Positions 1 through 5,356 are shown, counted from the stretch's first letter. The stretch: DNA of 5,449 nucleotides from Eubacteriales bacterium (GCA_028701165.1 JAQVRG010000117.1:1-5449); one strand, 5' to 3'. A program made the numbers and translations. Notes: generated by a model not told the origin, from the letters alone.

Positions 1-597
1 CGAAAACGCGATGATGACGAGCATCGCAATGCAGCTCCAATCGGAGGGAAAGGTGACGACGCAGATCAAGCTGCAAAGCGCGAACTTCATCCAAGGCTTC
101 AGCTTTTCGCTGCGCTCGAGCTGCAAAAACACGAGCGCCCACGCGTAGGGCCATATCACGCTGGTCTGGTTGAATATGCCTGTTTTAAAGGGCACAAAGG
201 GAATCCCAAAGCAGAAATTGTACGCAAAGTGCGAAAGGATCGCAAGCAAAAACAGCCGCAGCGTGTACTTTTTCACGTCGCGCGTGTAGTAGAAGCCCTC
301 CGCCACAAGAAAGCACATGATGGGCGCCGTCAGCCGCCCGACGGCGTGCGGCACGAGCAGCCACGCGCTGCCGTCGTAACCGGGCGCGAGCACGGAGGTC
401 AAATGATCGATGGTCATGGCGATGATGGCGATGACCTTGAGCGCGTTGCCGCTAAGCCCGCGGGCTTTTTCCACCGCAGGCGGCGCTTGCGATTCCAGTA
501 ATTCCATAGAAGGGATACCTCTTTTCCTTGGGTTTTGATCGGCGTAAGCATACCCCGCGCGCCGCGCGGGCGCAAGCGCCTTTCGGGCAGGTTGCAT
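1..597 (-). CDS. TraX-family integral membrane protein (5' part, runs off left edge)
   Basis: The visible part resembles the TraX family, named after the F-plasmid protein needed for pilin N-acetylation. Chromosomal Bacillota members are membrane proteins of mostly unknown role, probably acyl-transfer related. Seen, numbered from the Met at 507: a hydrophobic start around ALKVIAIIAMTIDHL (residues 22-36, family hallmark 'LK-IA-IAM-IDH'), then AVGRLTAPIMCFLVAEGFYYTR (about 55-76, the family 'GR--PI--F---EG---T' signature), then YTLRLFLLAILSHFAYN and at least two more hydrophobic stretches. The C-terminus is missing at position 1. Two in-frame starts compete. ATG at 597 has the stronger Shine-Dalgarno (GGGGAGG, 5 nt spacing) and is used here. 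ATG at 507 (AGAGG, 10 nt spacing) would remove 30 residues (MQPARKALAPARRAGYAYAD...) that do not look like family sequence. The family assignment is firm; the start is unsettled and the substrate unknown. Confidence 0.82.
   Translation of the reverse strand, partial: MQPARKALAPARRAGYAYADQNPRKRGIPSMELLESQAPPAVEKARGLSGNALKVIAIIAMTIDHLTSVLAPGYDGSAWLLVPHAVGRLTAPIMCFLVAEGFYYTRDVKKYTLRLFLLAILSHFAYNFCFGIPFVPFKTGIFNQTSVIWPYAWALVFLQLERSEKLKPWMKFALCSLICVVTFPSDWSCIAMLVIIAFS
554..580 (-). repeat. Overlapping GC-rich inverted repeats near the TraX start
   Basis: A perfect 7-bp inverted repeat CCCGCGC-GCC-GCGCGGG occupies 554-570, and an adjacent GGCGC-AA-GCGCC occupies 569-580. The two share bases, so only one can form at a time. 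They lie inside codons if translation starts at 597, or in the 5' leader if it starts at 507. No T-tract follows on either strand, so this is not an intrinsic terminator. Confidence 0.4.
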
Positions 598-602
598 AAA
601 TA

Positions 603-609
603 CCTCCCC
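603..609 (-). promoter_or_regulatory. Strong Shine-Dalgarno upstream of ATG 597
   Basis: Read on the minus strand, GGGGAGG is followed after TATTT by ATG at 597. Motif and 5-nt spacing are close to optimal, and this is the reason to prefer the longer TraX start over ATG 507. Confidence 0.55.
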
Positions 610-645
610 AGCCTGCAAAAATCCGGCGGTGAAATGCGGAAACGC

Positions 646-666
646 AAAAACGGCCCGGAACACCGT
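646..666 (-). terminator. Weak intrinsic terminator after the Asp-box lipoprotein gene
   Basis: On the minus strand, about 30 nt past the lipoprotein stop, ACGGT and GCCGT can pair (5 bp including a T-G pair, 7-nt loop) directly followed by a run of five T. The stem is short, so termination may be partial, with some read-through into the TraX gene. Confidence 0.4.
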
Positions 667-694
667 CCAAGCCGCTTTTTTGTGCATATCGCCG

Positions 695-1738
695 TTACTG
701 CGCAGCCTTGAAAAGGATCATATCCTTGGAAAAGCTGCCCAGCGTAAGGTACTTTCCATCCGCAGAAAGGTACAGCCTGCTGGTTTTAAAGTCTTGTGGT
801 ACCGCAACCTGCTCTGCCGTCCATTGCGCGCCGCCGTCCTGCGTTTTCAGACACCACACAAGCGTGCCCTCGCCGGGTACGATGCCCGTAAACACAAGTG
901 TACCGTTCTGTTCATCTGTAAAGGCGATATCGGCGACCGCCGCGCTGAATTTATACAATCCCGGTTCGTTCTTCTCGTCCACCACCTTATAATCGGCCAT
1001 GCCAACATCCTTTACGTCCCATGTGGCGCCACCGTCGTGCGTGGTAAGAAACAAACCGTTGCGCGAGAAGATGTAGCCGTCCGCAGGCGTCCGAAGGGAC
1101 AGCGCGGCGATACCCTTCGCCTCCTCCGGAAGCGTCATGGGCGTCCACGTCATGCCGCCGTCGGCCGTTGACGCGCATTTTCCCGTCGTACAAGCCCAGC
1201 CTGTAATTTCATCGATAAAATCAAGGTTGGAGACCGAACCGCCCAAGGGAAGATCCGTTACGGCGCTATAGGTCTTTCCGCCATCCTTGCTTACGCGGAT
1301 CTGGCTGCCGTTTCCGCCGTTCCACACAAGGTTCTCATCCACGATATCGATGCTGAACCGGCACATGGACATGTTTTCGGATCGCGGCCACGTTTTTCCG
1401 CCGTCGGTTGTATAATGCGTTTCTCCTGTACGTCCTGCGGTGATACCGAAGCTTTCGTTTAAAAAGCCCTCAATGTTCACGTCATAATCCGAAGCGCTGC
1501 CGGTTACATAGACCCAGCTTCCCGACGCTTCCGCCGTTTCCGGCGCTTCTTCGGGCAGGCTTTCAGCCTGCGCAGGTTCGGCGCTCTCTATCGGCGCGCT
1601 TTGTTCCGCGGCGCTTGGCGGCGCTTCGTTTTGCGCCGGTTCGCTCGGCGCGGCAGCGCTTTGTGCTGCGACGCAGCCGAAAAGCATGATAGCGCAAAGA
1701 AGGAGCGCAAGCACGCAGCATAGACGTTTTCTGTTCAT
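695..1738 (-). CDS. Secreted Asp-box (Ycf48/BNR-like) beta-propeller lipoprotein
   Basis: This is a predicted lipid-anchored extracytoplasmic protein of 347 residues. Residues 1-22 form a signal peptide (positive MNRKR, hydrophobic core, lipobox LFGC with Cys22 as the lipidation site). Residues 23-72 are a low-complexity Ala/Glu/Pro/Ser/Gln tether. The remainder carries five Asp-box repeats of the form S/T-x-D-G-G-x-x-W/Y: TTDGGKTW (110-117), SKDGGKTY (150-157), TADGGMTW (191-198), THDGGATW (233-240) and TQDGGAQW (299-306). Asp boxes mark turns in beta-propeller blades of sialidases, sortilin and the photosystem II factor Ycf48. No sialidase catalytic residues can be assigned, so a binding or structural role is more likely than an enzyme. 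The stop is TAA at 695-697. Two possible ribosome sites precede ATG 1738: AAGGA with 4 nt spacing and GGAGG with 13 nt. The gene is transcribed alone from a promoter at 1868-1896. Fold is confident; ligand is unknown. Confidence 0.88.
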   Translation of the reverse strand: MNRKRLCCVLALLLCAIMLFGCVAAQSAAAPSEPAQNEAPPSAAEQSAPIESAEPAQAESLPEEAPETAEASGSWVYVTGSASDYDVNIEGFLNESFGITAGRTGETHYTTDGGKTWPRSENMSMCRFSIDIVDENLVWNGGNGSQIRVSKDGGKTYSAVTDLPLGGSVSNLDFIDEITGWACTTGKCASTADGGMTWTPMTLPEEAKGIAALSLRTPADGYIFSRNGLFLTTHDGGATWDVKDVGMADYKVVDEKNEPGLYKFSAAVADIAFTDEQNGTLVFTGIVPGEGTLVWCLKTQDGGAQWTAEQVAVPQDFKTSRLYLSADGKYLTLGSFSKDMILFKAAQ

Positions 1739-1861
1739 GGTATCCTTATGACCTCCGCTGTATTTATGTTTTATGGGAATTCTATCTAATCAAAATTTTG
1801 CATGAGGACGCCGGCATCGCCCAATCCGTAAGGATCGTATGATAGAACACACAGAATGCTT
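1739..1861 (-). promoter_or_regulatory. Long, foldable 5' leader of the lipoprotein mRNA
   Basis: From the predicted transcription start near 1861 to ATG 1738 the leader is about 120 nt with no gene in it. Seen: 7-bp complementary arms TTCTATC (1780-1786) and GATAGAA (1841-1847) that can close a stem over 54 nt, an inner hairpin ATCC-GTAA-GGAT (1824-1835), and a perfect palindrome CAAAATTTTG (1791-1800). I do not recognise a named riboswitch or T-box. A cis-regulatory RNA is possible but unproven. Confidence 0.35.
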
Positions 1862-1867
1862 TTTACC

Positions 1868-1896
1868 ATAATACACCAGTATGAGGCGCATGCCAA
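1868..1896 (-). promoter_or_regulatory. Sigma-A-type promoter for the lipoprotein gene
   Basis: On the minus strand, -35 TTGGCA (1896-1891, 5 of 6 to TTGACA) and -10 TATTAT (1873-1868, 5 of 6 to TATAAT) are separated by exactly 17 bp. This is the best-formed promoter in the window and predicts a start near 1861. Confidence 0.72.
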
Positions 1897-1900
1897 CCGT

Positions 1901-1964
1901 GAAATTGTGCCGTTTACCGCGCGACGTTCATCGCGGCGTTCAGCGCGGCGGAAGCACAAATTCC
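1901..1964. repeat. Imperfect inverted repeat and short tandem repeat between divergent promoters
   Basis: GAAATTGTGC (1901-1910) and GCACAAATTCC (1954-1964) are inverted copies with one extra A, separated by 43 bp. Between them, two 12-bp units, GCGACGTTCATC (1921-1932) and GCGGCGTTCAGC (1933-1944), are in tandem with the start of a third (GCGGCG). The position between two divergent promoters would suit a regulator site, but the tandem units may instead be a coding remnant (see 1914-2006). No binding protein can be named from sequence. Confidence 0.35.
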
Positions 1965-2006
1965 GTGTTCGACGAAAGCGCCGCGATATTGTATAATACT
2001 CCTATA
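1914..2006 (-). pseudogene. Possible 3' remnant of an unidentified gene
   Basis: On the minus strand, an open stretch ends in TAA (1914-1916) and its last part reads as AFVEHGICASAALNAAMNVAR. The final codons are almost all G/C-ended, like the real genes here, and the peptide looks like the closing helix of a protein. There is no start codon: an in-frame stop at 2007-2009 and AT-rich promoter sequence replace the upstream part. I could not identify the parent family. Chance is a real alternative, given the short length and the overlap with the -10 box at 1992-1997. Confidence 0.22.
1969..1997 (+). promoter_or_regulatory. Promoter for the 2048-4616 operon
   Basis: A perfect -10 hexamer TATAAT (1992-1997) lies 17 bp downstream of TCGACG (1969-1974, 4 of 6 to TTGACA). 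The predicted start is near 2004, followed by an AT-rich leader of about 45 nt with GGAGG at 2032-2036. The weak -35 would leave room for an activator. Confidence 0.68.
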
Positions 2007-2047
2007 TTAAACATAATCATCATATTTTTAGGGAGGTTCATAAACAA

Positions 2048-2497
2048 ATGGAACACGTTGAAAGATTTTATCAAGCGGTCAAGAACGAGATGGCCGCCAC
2101 CCTTGCAACGTCCGCGGACGGCGTTGTGACCATGCGCCTTATAAGCCCCGTGGAATACGACGGCGCGGTCCTTCTTTTTACGGACGCAAGCTCCAATAAG
2201 TATGCGCAGCTTAAGCAAAACCCCCGCTGCTGCCTATCCGTCGGCGGCTTCTTCCTGCAGGCGGAGGCGGAATTCTTCGGCCCCACCATGCTGGACAAAA
2301 ACGCCGCCATGCGCGAGGTTTATGACGCTAAGTTCCCGGGCGCGTTCGCGGAGGGCATCGCCTTTGGCGGCCGAAACGCAGAATTCATCCTTCTGCGTCC
2401 GATCAAGCTCAGCGGCTGGGCGTTTTTGGACGACATACCGACGGCGGACGGCATCCCCAACCTGCCGTTTGAGATCACAATGGATACGCGGAACTAA
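2048..2497 (+). CDS. Pyridoxamine 5'-phosphate oxidase-like flavin split-barrel protein
   Basis: This 149-residue protein has the size and pattern of small split-barrel proteins of the PNPOx-like / general stress protein 26 superfamily, which bind FMN, F420 or haem and mostly lack true pyridoxine-phosphate oxidase activity. Seen: ATLATSADGVVTMRLISPVEYDG (17-39, strand pair with Arg30, the usual phosphate-contact position), FTDASSNKYAQLKQNPRCCLSV (44-65, the family 'T---S-K--ql--Np' block), AEAEFFGPT (72-80) and RPIKLSGW (117-124). There is no signal peptide, so it should be cytoplasmic. It is the first gene after the 1969-1997 promoter. GGAGG sits 11 nt before the ATG, a slightly long spacing, and no better start is visible. 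The stop is 14 bp before tag, so the two are co-transcribed. The cofactor cannot be told from sequence; a reductase or flavin-handling role in stress is an inference. Confidence 0.85.
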   Translation: MEHVERFYQAVKNEMAATLATSADGVVTMRLISPVEYDGAVLLFTDASSNKYAQLKQNPRCCLSVGGFFLQAEAEFFGPTMLDKNAAMREVYDAKFPGAFAEGIAFGGRNAEFILLRPIKLSGWAFLDDIPTADGIPNLPFEITMDTRN

Positions 2498-2511
2498 GCG
2501 GAGGTATAACC

Positions 2512-3114
2512 ATGCTTAGATGCGCGTGGTGCGAGGATAACGGGATCATGCAGCGCTATCACGACGAGGAATGGGGTATTCCCGTCCACGACGACAGGAA
2601 GCAGTTTGAATTCCTGATGCTCGAGGTGATGCAGTGCGGCCTGAATTGGCGGATGATGCTCCAAAAACGCGCGGTTTTCAACGCCTGCTTTGACGGCTTC
2701 GACTTTGAGAAGATCGCGGCTTATACGGACGAGGACGTAGCGCGCATCCTGCAAGCGGAGGGCATGATCAAATCGCCGCGAAAGATCAGCGCCATCATCC
2801 ATAACGCGCGGCTTTTCATGACGCTGCGCGAGGAATACGGCTCCTTTGACGAGTACCTGTGGCGCTATGCGGGGCATAAAACGATCCTCTACCGCGGGCA
2901 TGAGCGCGGCCGCATCCCCGCGAAGAACCACCTTTCCGACACGATCAGCAAGGATCTTAAAAAGCGGGGCTTCAAATATCTCGGCTCCGTCACCGTGTAT
3001 TCGCATCTGCAGGCATGCGGGATCATCAACGATCATCACAAGGACTGCTTTATGTATCCCCTCATACTGCAAAATTACCCGACGGTGCGAAAAATCAGCC
3101 AAGACGAGGCGTAA
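2512..3114 (+). CDS. tag: DNA-3-methyladenine glycosylase I
   Basis: This enzyme excises 3-methyladenine from alkylated DNA, starting base excision repair in the cytoplasm. It is 200 residues against about 187 for E. coli Tag and aligns from end to end. The zinc-binding set of E. coli Tag is at the same numbering: Cys4, His17, His175 and Cys179 (motifs MLRCAW, YHDEEWG, NDHHKDC). Also present are the active-site Glu38 (MLEVMQCGLNW) and Trp46, the conserved helix region RKISAIIHNAR (90-100), and LKKRGFKYLGSVTVYSHLQACG (149-170). GLNW replaces the E. coli GLSW. GGAGG lies 7 nt before the ATG, and the preceding stop is 14 bp away. It is followed after 22 bp by an AraC/GyrI-type regulator, suggesting that expression is tied to that regulator's signal, although this regulator is not of the Ada type. 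Assignment is very secure. Confidence 0.96.
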   Translation: MLRCAWCEDNGIMQRYHDEEWGIPVHDDRKQFEFLMLEVMQCGLNWRMMLQKRAVFNACFDGFDFEKIAAYTDEDVARILQAEGMIKSPRKISAIIHNARLFMTLREEYGSFDEYLWRYAGHKTILYRGHERGRIPAKNHLSDTISKDLKKRGFKYLGSVTVYSHLQACGIINDHHKDCFMYPLILQNYPTVRKISQDEA

Positions 3115-3136
3115 CGCCGCGTTTATAAGGACAGTC

Positions 3137-3967
3137 ATGGAGAAAGAGCAGATCGACCGCAGCATCGACTACATACTGGAGCATTTTGACGAAGGCCTTA
3201 CCGTCGGCGACGTGGCGGCGCATTTTCATTTTTCGGAGGCGTATTTTAACCGCAGCTTCAAAGCGATCACCGGCAAAAGCGTCTACGCGTTTATTCTGCG
3301 CCTAAAAATGGATCAAAGCGCCGTGGATCTCAAGCTGCAAAGGGAGAAGCCCGTCACCGAGGTGGGGCTTGATTACGGCTACAGCGCCACCAATTACAGC
3401 ACGGCCTTCAAAAAGCATCACAGGCTGTCCCCGGTGCAGTTCCGCGAGGCCGCAGGCGTAAACGCCATGACCAGCCCCTTTTATCCGCAGGGGCGGCGCG
3501 GGTTCGACAGCTTTGCGCGCTATGACAGCATGATCTTTCTGCGCGAGCTTGGCGACCTGCCCGTGGTCTATGAACGGGTGGTCGGCAGCTATATCGAGCT
3601 TAAGCAGCGTTGGCCGCGCTTCATTGCGGCGCACCGCCGGTATTGTAACGCAAGCACGCTGTATATCGAGCGCTTCTACGACGATCCCGCCGTTACCGAC
3701 CCGGCGAACTGCATCTACGATATCTGCCTAAGTACAGCCGACGCGGACGCTTCGGCCAACACGGCCGTGATCCCGGGCGGGAAATACGCGGTCTACCATT
3801 ATCAGGGGCGGATCGAGGATATTTTCTGCGCCGTGCAAGGCGTATTCTGCGTATGGCTTCCCCAAAGCGGCTGCGTGATGGACAAGCGCTACGGTCTGAA
3901 CATCTACCGCGAAATGGATTTTAGCAGCCCCACAGTCAGCTTTGATCTTTGCATCCCCCTTCGATAG
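3137..3967 (+). CDS. AraC-family transcriptional regulator with C-terminal GyrI-like effector domain
   Basis: This is a 276-residue DNA-binding regulator with the Rob-like order: HTH pair first, ligand domain last. Residues 4-105 are the AraC/XylS double helix-turn-helix. The first HTH is about 21-42 (LTVGDVAAHFHFSEAYFNRSF). The second is about 71-92 (KPVTEVGLDYGYSATNYSTAF), followed by the family signature LSPVQFRE (97-104). Residues 138-276 match a GyrI-like / AraC effector-binding domain: LPVVYERVVGSY (141-152), a middle YDICLST (194-200), IPGGKYAVYHYQG (212-224) and closing FDLCIPL. Such domains bind amphipathic or drug-like small molecules. The ATG at 3137 has AAGGA 5 nt upstream. The open frame extends further back into tag, but only as an overlapping shadow. 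Autoregulation of this operon from the 1900-1997 region is inference. Function class is certain, ligand unknown. Confidence 0.92.
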   Translation: MEKEQIDRSIDYILEHFDEGLTVGDVAAHFHFSEAYFNRSFKAITGKSVYAFILRLKMDQSAVDLKLQREKPVTEVGLDYGYSATNYSTAFKKHHRLSPVQFREAAGVNAMTSPFYPQGRRGFDSFARYDSMIFLRELGDLPVVYERVVGSYIELKQRWPRFIAAHRRYCNASTLYIERFYDDPAVTDPANCIYDICLSTADADASANTAVIPGGKYAVYHYQGRIEDIFCAVQGVFCVWLPQSGCVMDKRYGLNIYREMDFSSPTVSFDLCIPLR

Positions 3968-4067
3968 AGCAGAAATTCAGAAGCCGCGCCGCGTTTTTTC
4001 GGGTATCATGACGTTGCTGGACAAAAAAGCGCCGGCAAAATCTGTTTACCGAAAGGATAGAAAACGT

Positions 4068-4616
4068 ATGTTTAGTATGCGAAAGATACAGGAGCAGGTC
4101 ATCTATGACGCCGTAAAGGAAGCGGGCGGCGAAAAGGCCGCGAGCGAGATCGTATTTGGCAAAGAAGAAAGCGCGCGCAGCGAATCCGATCCCGCATGGG
4201 TTCAATCCACAATGTGCAGGCTGGAGGAAGCCTTCGACGGCGAGACCGTCAAAAGGATCCGCATGCGCTGCCAATGCGGCTATGGAATGGATGAAAAGCT
4301 GGCTCTCTTACAGGAGCTTATGCAAACAGCCACCAGCATGGAGACGCTGGCCGGCTCCGAAAAGGCGCGTGCCGCCGGACTCTCCTGCAAGGACGGGCAG
4401 CTCTATTTACAGTTTGCCTTTTGCCCCTGCCCCATGCTCGCCGAGGTGCGGCGGTTGGAATCCATGACATGGTGCGCGTGCAGCGCGGGTTACAGCAAGG
4501 TGCTGTTTGAAAAGGCTTTTGGCTGCGAAGTGGACGTGACCATGCTCAAAAGCATCAAATGCGGCGACGATATATGCCTAATGAAGATCCTTCCCAAAGA
4601 AAACATCTGGAAATGA
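4068..4616 (+). CDS. Cysteine-rich protein of unknown function (DUF6144-like)
   Basis: This is a 182-residue cytoplasmic protein with 11 cysteines, no signal peptide and no membrane segment. Three CxC pairs stand out: RMRCQCGYGM (68/70), FAFCPCPML (119/121) and TWCACSAGY (136/138). Single cysteines lie at 50, 107, 153, 165 and 170. The C-terminal block SKVLFEKAFGCEVDV, then KSIKCGDDICLMKI, recalls the tail of V4R/ATC-hydrolase-like small-molecule-binding domains. My recollection is that this pattern belongs to the clostridial DUF6144 family; the name is tentative and no activity is known to me. Metal or Fe-S binding is suggested by cysteine spacing alone. ATG 4068 has AAGGA 10 nt upstream; a second ATG at 4077 is possible, while the frame further upstream lacks a ribosome site. 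It follows the AraC gene by 100 bp without a clear promoter and ends at an operon terminator. Confidence 0.85.
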   Translation: MFSMRKIQEQVIYDAVKEAGGEKAASEIVFGKEESARSESDPAWVQSTMCRLEEAFDGETVKRIRMRCQCGYGMDEKLALLQELMQTATSMETLAGSEKARAAGLSCKDGQLYLQFAFCPCPMLAEVRRLESMTWCACSAGYSKVLFEKAFGCEVDVTMLKSIKCGDDICLMKILPKENIWK

Positions 4617-4647
4617 AGCGGCTGCCGCGCGGCGCTCAGCGCTTTTT
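4616..4647 (+). terminator. Intrinsic terminator of the 2048-4616 operon
   Basis: AAGCG (4616-4620) and CTG (4622-4624, after one bulged G) can pair with CAG (4637-4639) and CGCTT (4640-4644), closing over a GC-rich inner part with its own GCCGC/GCGGC palindrome, and five T follow (4643-4647). A tighter alternative is GCGC-TCA-GCGC plus T5. It starts at the last base of the cysteine-rich gene's stop and overlaps the end of the convergent methyltransferase gene. Confidence 0.6.
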
Positions 4648-5229
4648 CACGCCGGAAACGATGTATTTTTCATCATCGGACAGCACAACGTCCACGTTAA
4701 ACCGCGCCGCCATGAGCGCTGCAAGCTCTTCCTCGCGCATAAGTCCGATGGACACGCGCCCCGCCGCGCCAGCGTGATGCTTATCCAATGCGGCGCGGCT
4801 CATGCCGTGCGCTACGGTCAGCCTGCCTTCTTCGGTAAGCTTATCCGCAAGGGATTCGATCAGTCGCTTAGGCACGGGAAAATGCGGAAACGCGTTATAC
4901 ACAACGCAGCGGTCGAAGCGGCGCGCCAGCGCAAGCTCCTCGATATCCCCGGCGATCAGCGTAACGCGCGGATCGGCCGAAACGGCTTTTTTTCGGGCGT
5001 ACTCGATCATCACCGGCGAAATGTCCACGCCTGTAACGCTTTTGACGTCCCGCTTCAGATAATCGGGGAACAGCACGCCGGTTCCGCAGGCGACGTCCAG
5101 CACGGTAACGCCCGCCTCGATCCCCGCGCTGTCAAGAATCTTATCGATTACCTCGTCGTTACGGATCAAATGCGCGTCCCACGAGGGCGCAAGTTCGTCA
5201 AAGAAAGCCGTTACATCCCGCTTGTTCAT
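4636..5229 (-). CDS. Class I SAM-dependent methyltransferase
   Basis: This 197-residue protein transfers a methyl group from S-adenosylmethionine to an unknown acceptor. Seen: the SAM-binding glycine motif TVLDVACGTG (42-51), the acidic residue ending strand 2 in GVDIS (Asp69), AGDIEEL (93-99, motif III region), and FDRCVVYNAFPHFP (105-118, motif IV region with NAFPHF instead of an NPPY-type motif, which argues against an amino-methyltransferase of the DNA/RNA type). A C-terminal HGMSR...DKHHAG segment (141-154) is rich in histidine. The start at 5229 is chosen because AGGAG sits 9 nt upstream; a longer frame back to 5295 would begin upstream of the promoter's -10. The gene is convergent with the operon, with stops 19 bp apart. 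It resembles small-molecule (ubiquinone/menaquinone-type) methyltransferases, but the substrate cannot be named. Confidence 0.88.
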   Translation of the reverse strand: MNKRDVTAFFDELAPSWDAHLIRNDEVIDKILDSAGIEAGVTVLDVACGTGVLFPDYLKRDVKSVTGVDISPVMIEYARKKAVSADPRVTLIAGDIEELALARRFDRCVVYNAFPHFPVPKRLIESLADKLTEEGRLTVAHGMSRAALDKHHAGAAGRVSIGLMREEELAALMAARFNVDVVLSDDEKYIVSGVKKR

Positions 5230-5238
5230 CCGCCGCGT

Positions 5239-5243
5239 CTCCT
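5239..5243 (-). promoter_or_regulatory. Shine-Dalgarno deciding the methyltransferase start
   Basis: AGGAG on the minus strand, 9 nt before ATG 5229. The alternative ATGs at 5265 and 5295 have no comparable site. A GC hairpin CGCGCG-CCCAT-CGCGCG (5255-5271) sits just upstream in the leader. Confidence 0.6.
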
Positions 5244-5278
5244 CGCAAGTTTCTCGCGCGCCCATCGCGCGCACGCTA

Positions 5279-5314
5279 AGTATAGATGATAGCACAGTTC
5301 CGCGCGCAAATCCA
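5279..5314 (-). promoter_or_regulatory. Promoter region of the methyltransferase gene
   Basis: On the minus strand an extended -10, TGC-TATCAT (5294-5286; TG plus 5 of 6 to TATAAT), has a weak -35 TGGATT (5314-5309) at 17 bp. A second -10-like TATACT (5284-5279) overlaps the likely start region. Either gives a leader of roughly 45-50 nt before ATG 5229. Confidence 0.5.
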
Positions 5315-5356
5315 TTCTTTTAGCAACGGACGCGGCAACTGCCTGCGGTGCTATGC

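Noticed and set aside
629..1171. 180-residue plus-strand open frame opposite the lipoprotein gene
   Set aside because: It is antisense to a gene with a lipobox and five Asp boxes, its translation is Arg-rich and low in family-like pattern, and it has no ribosome site.
2846..3136. In-frame upstream extension of the AraC gene through tag
   Set aside because: The extra residues are Arg/Ser/Thr-rich shadow sequence, and the HTH domain begins right after ATG 3137, which has its own AAGGA site.
2494..3165. 223-residue minus-strand open frame opposite tag
   Set aside because: The plus strand carries the complete Tag zinc and active-site residues; the antisense frame is open because of GC-rich codon structure.
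3981..3999. GC-rich segment followed by six T after the AraC gene, considered as a terminator
   Set aside because: The GCCGCGCCGCG segment cannot form a stem longer than about 3 bp with a usable loop, so it is not supported as intrinsic.
4014..4042. TTGCTG at 4014-4019 as the -35 of a separate promoter for the cysteine-rich gene
   Set aside because: The sequence at the right distance (AAAATC) matches the -10 consensus at only two positions.
3942..4067. Longer N-terminus for the cysteine-rich protein
   Set aside because: It would start from a TTG inside the AraC gene or from ATG 4008, both without a ribosome site; ATG 4068 has AAGGA upstream.
5230..5295. 22-residue N-terminal extension of the methyltransferase
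   Set aside because: It would begin upstream of the predicted -10 boxes and lacks a ribosome site, whereas ATG 5229 has AGGAG at 9 nt.
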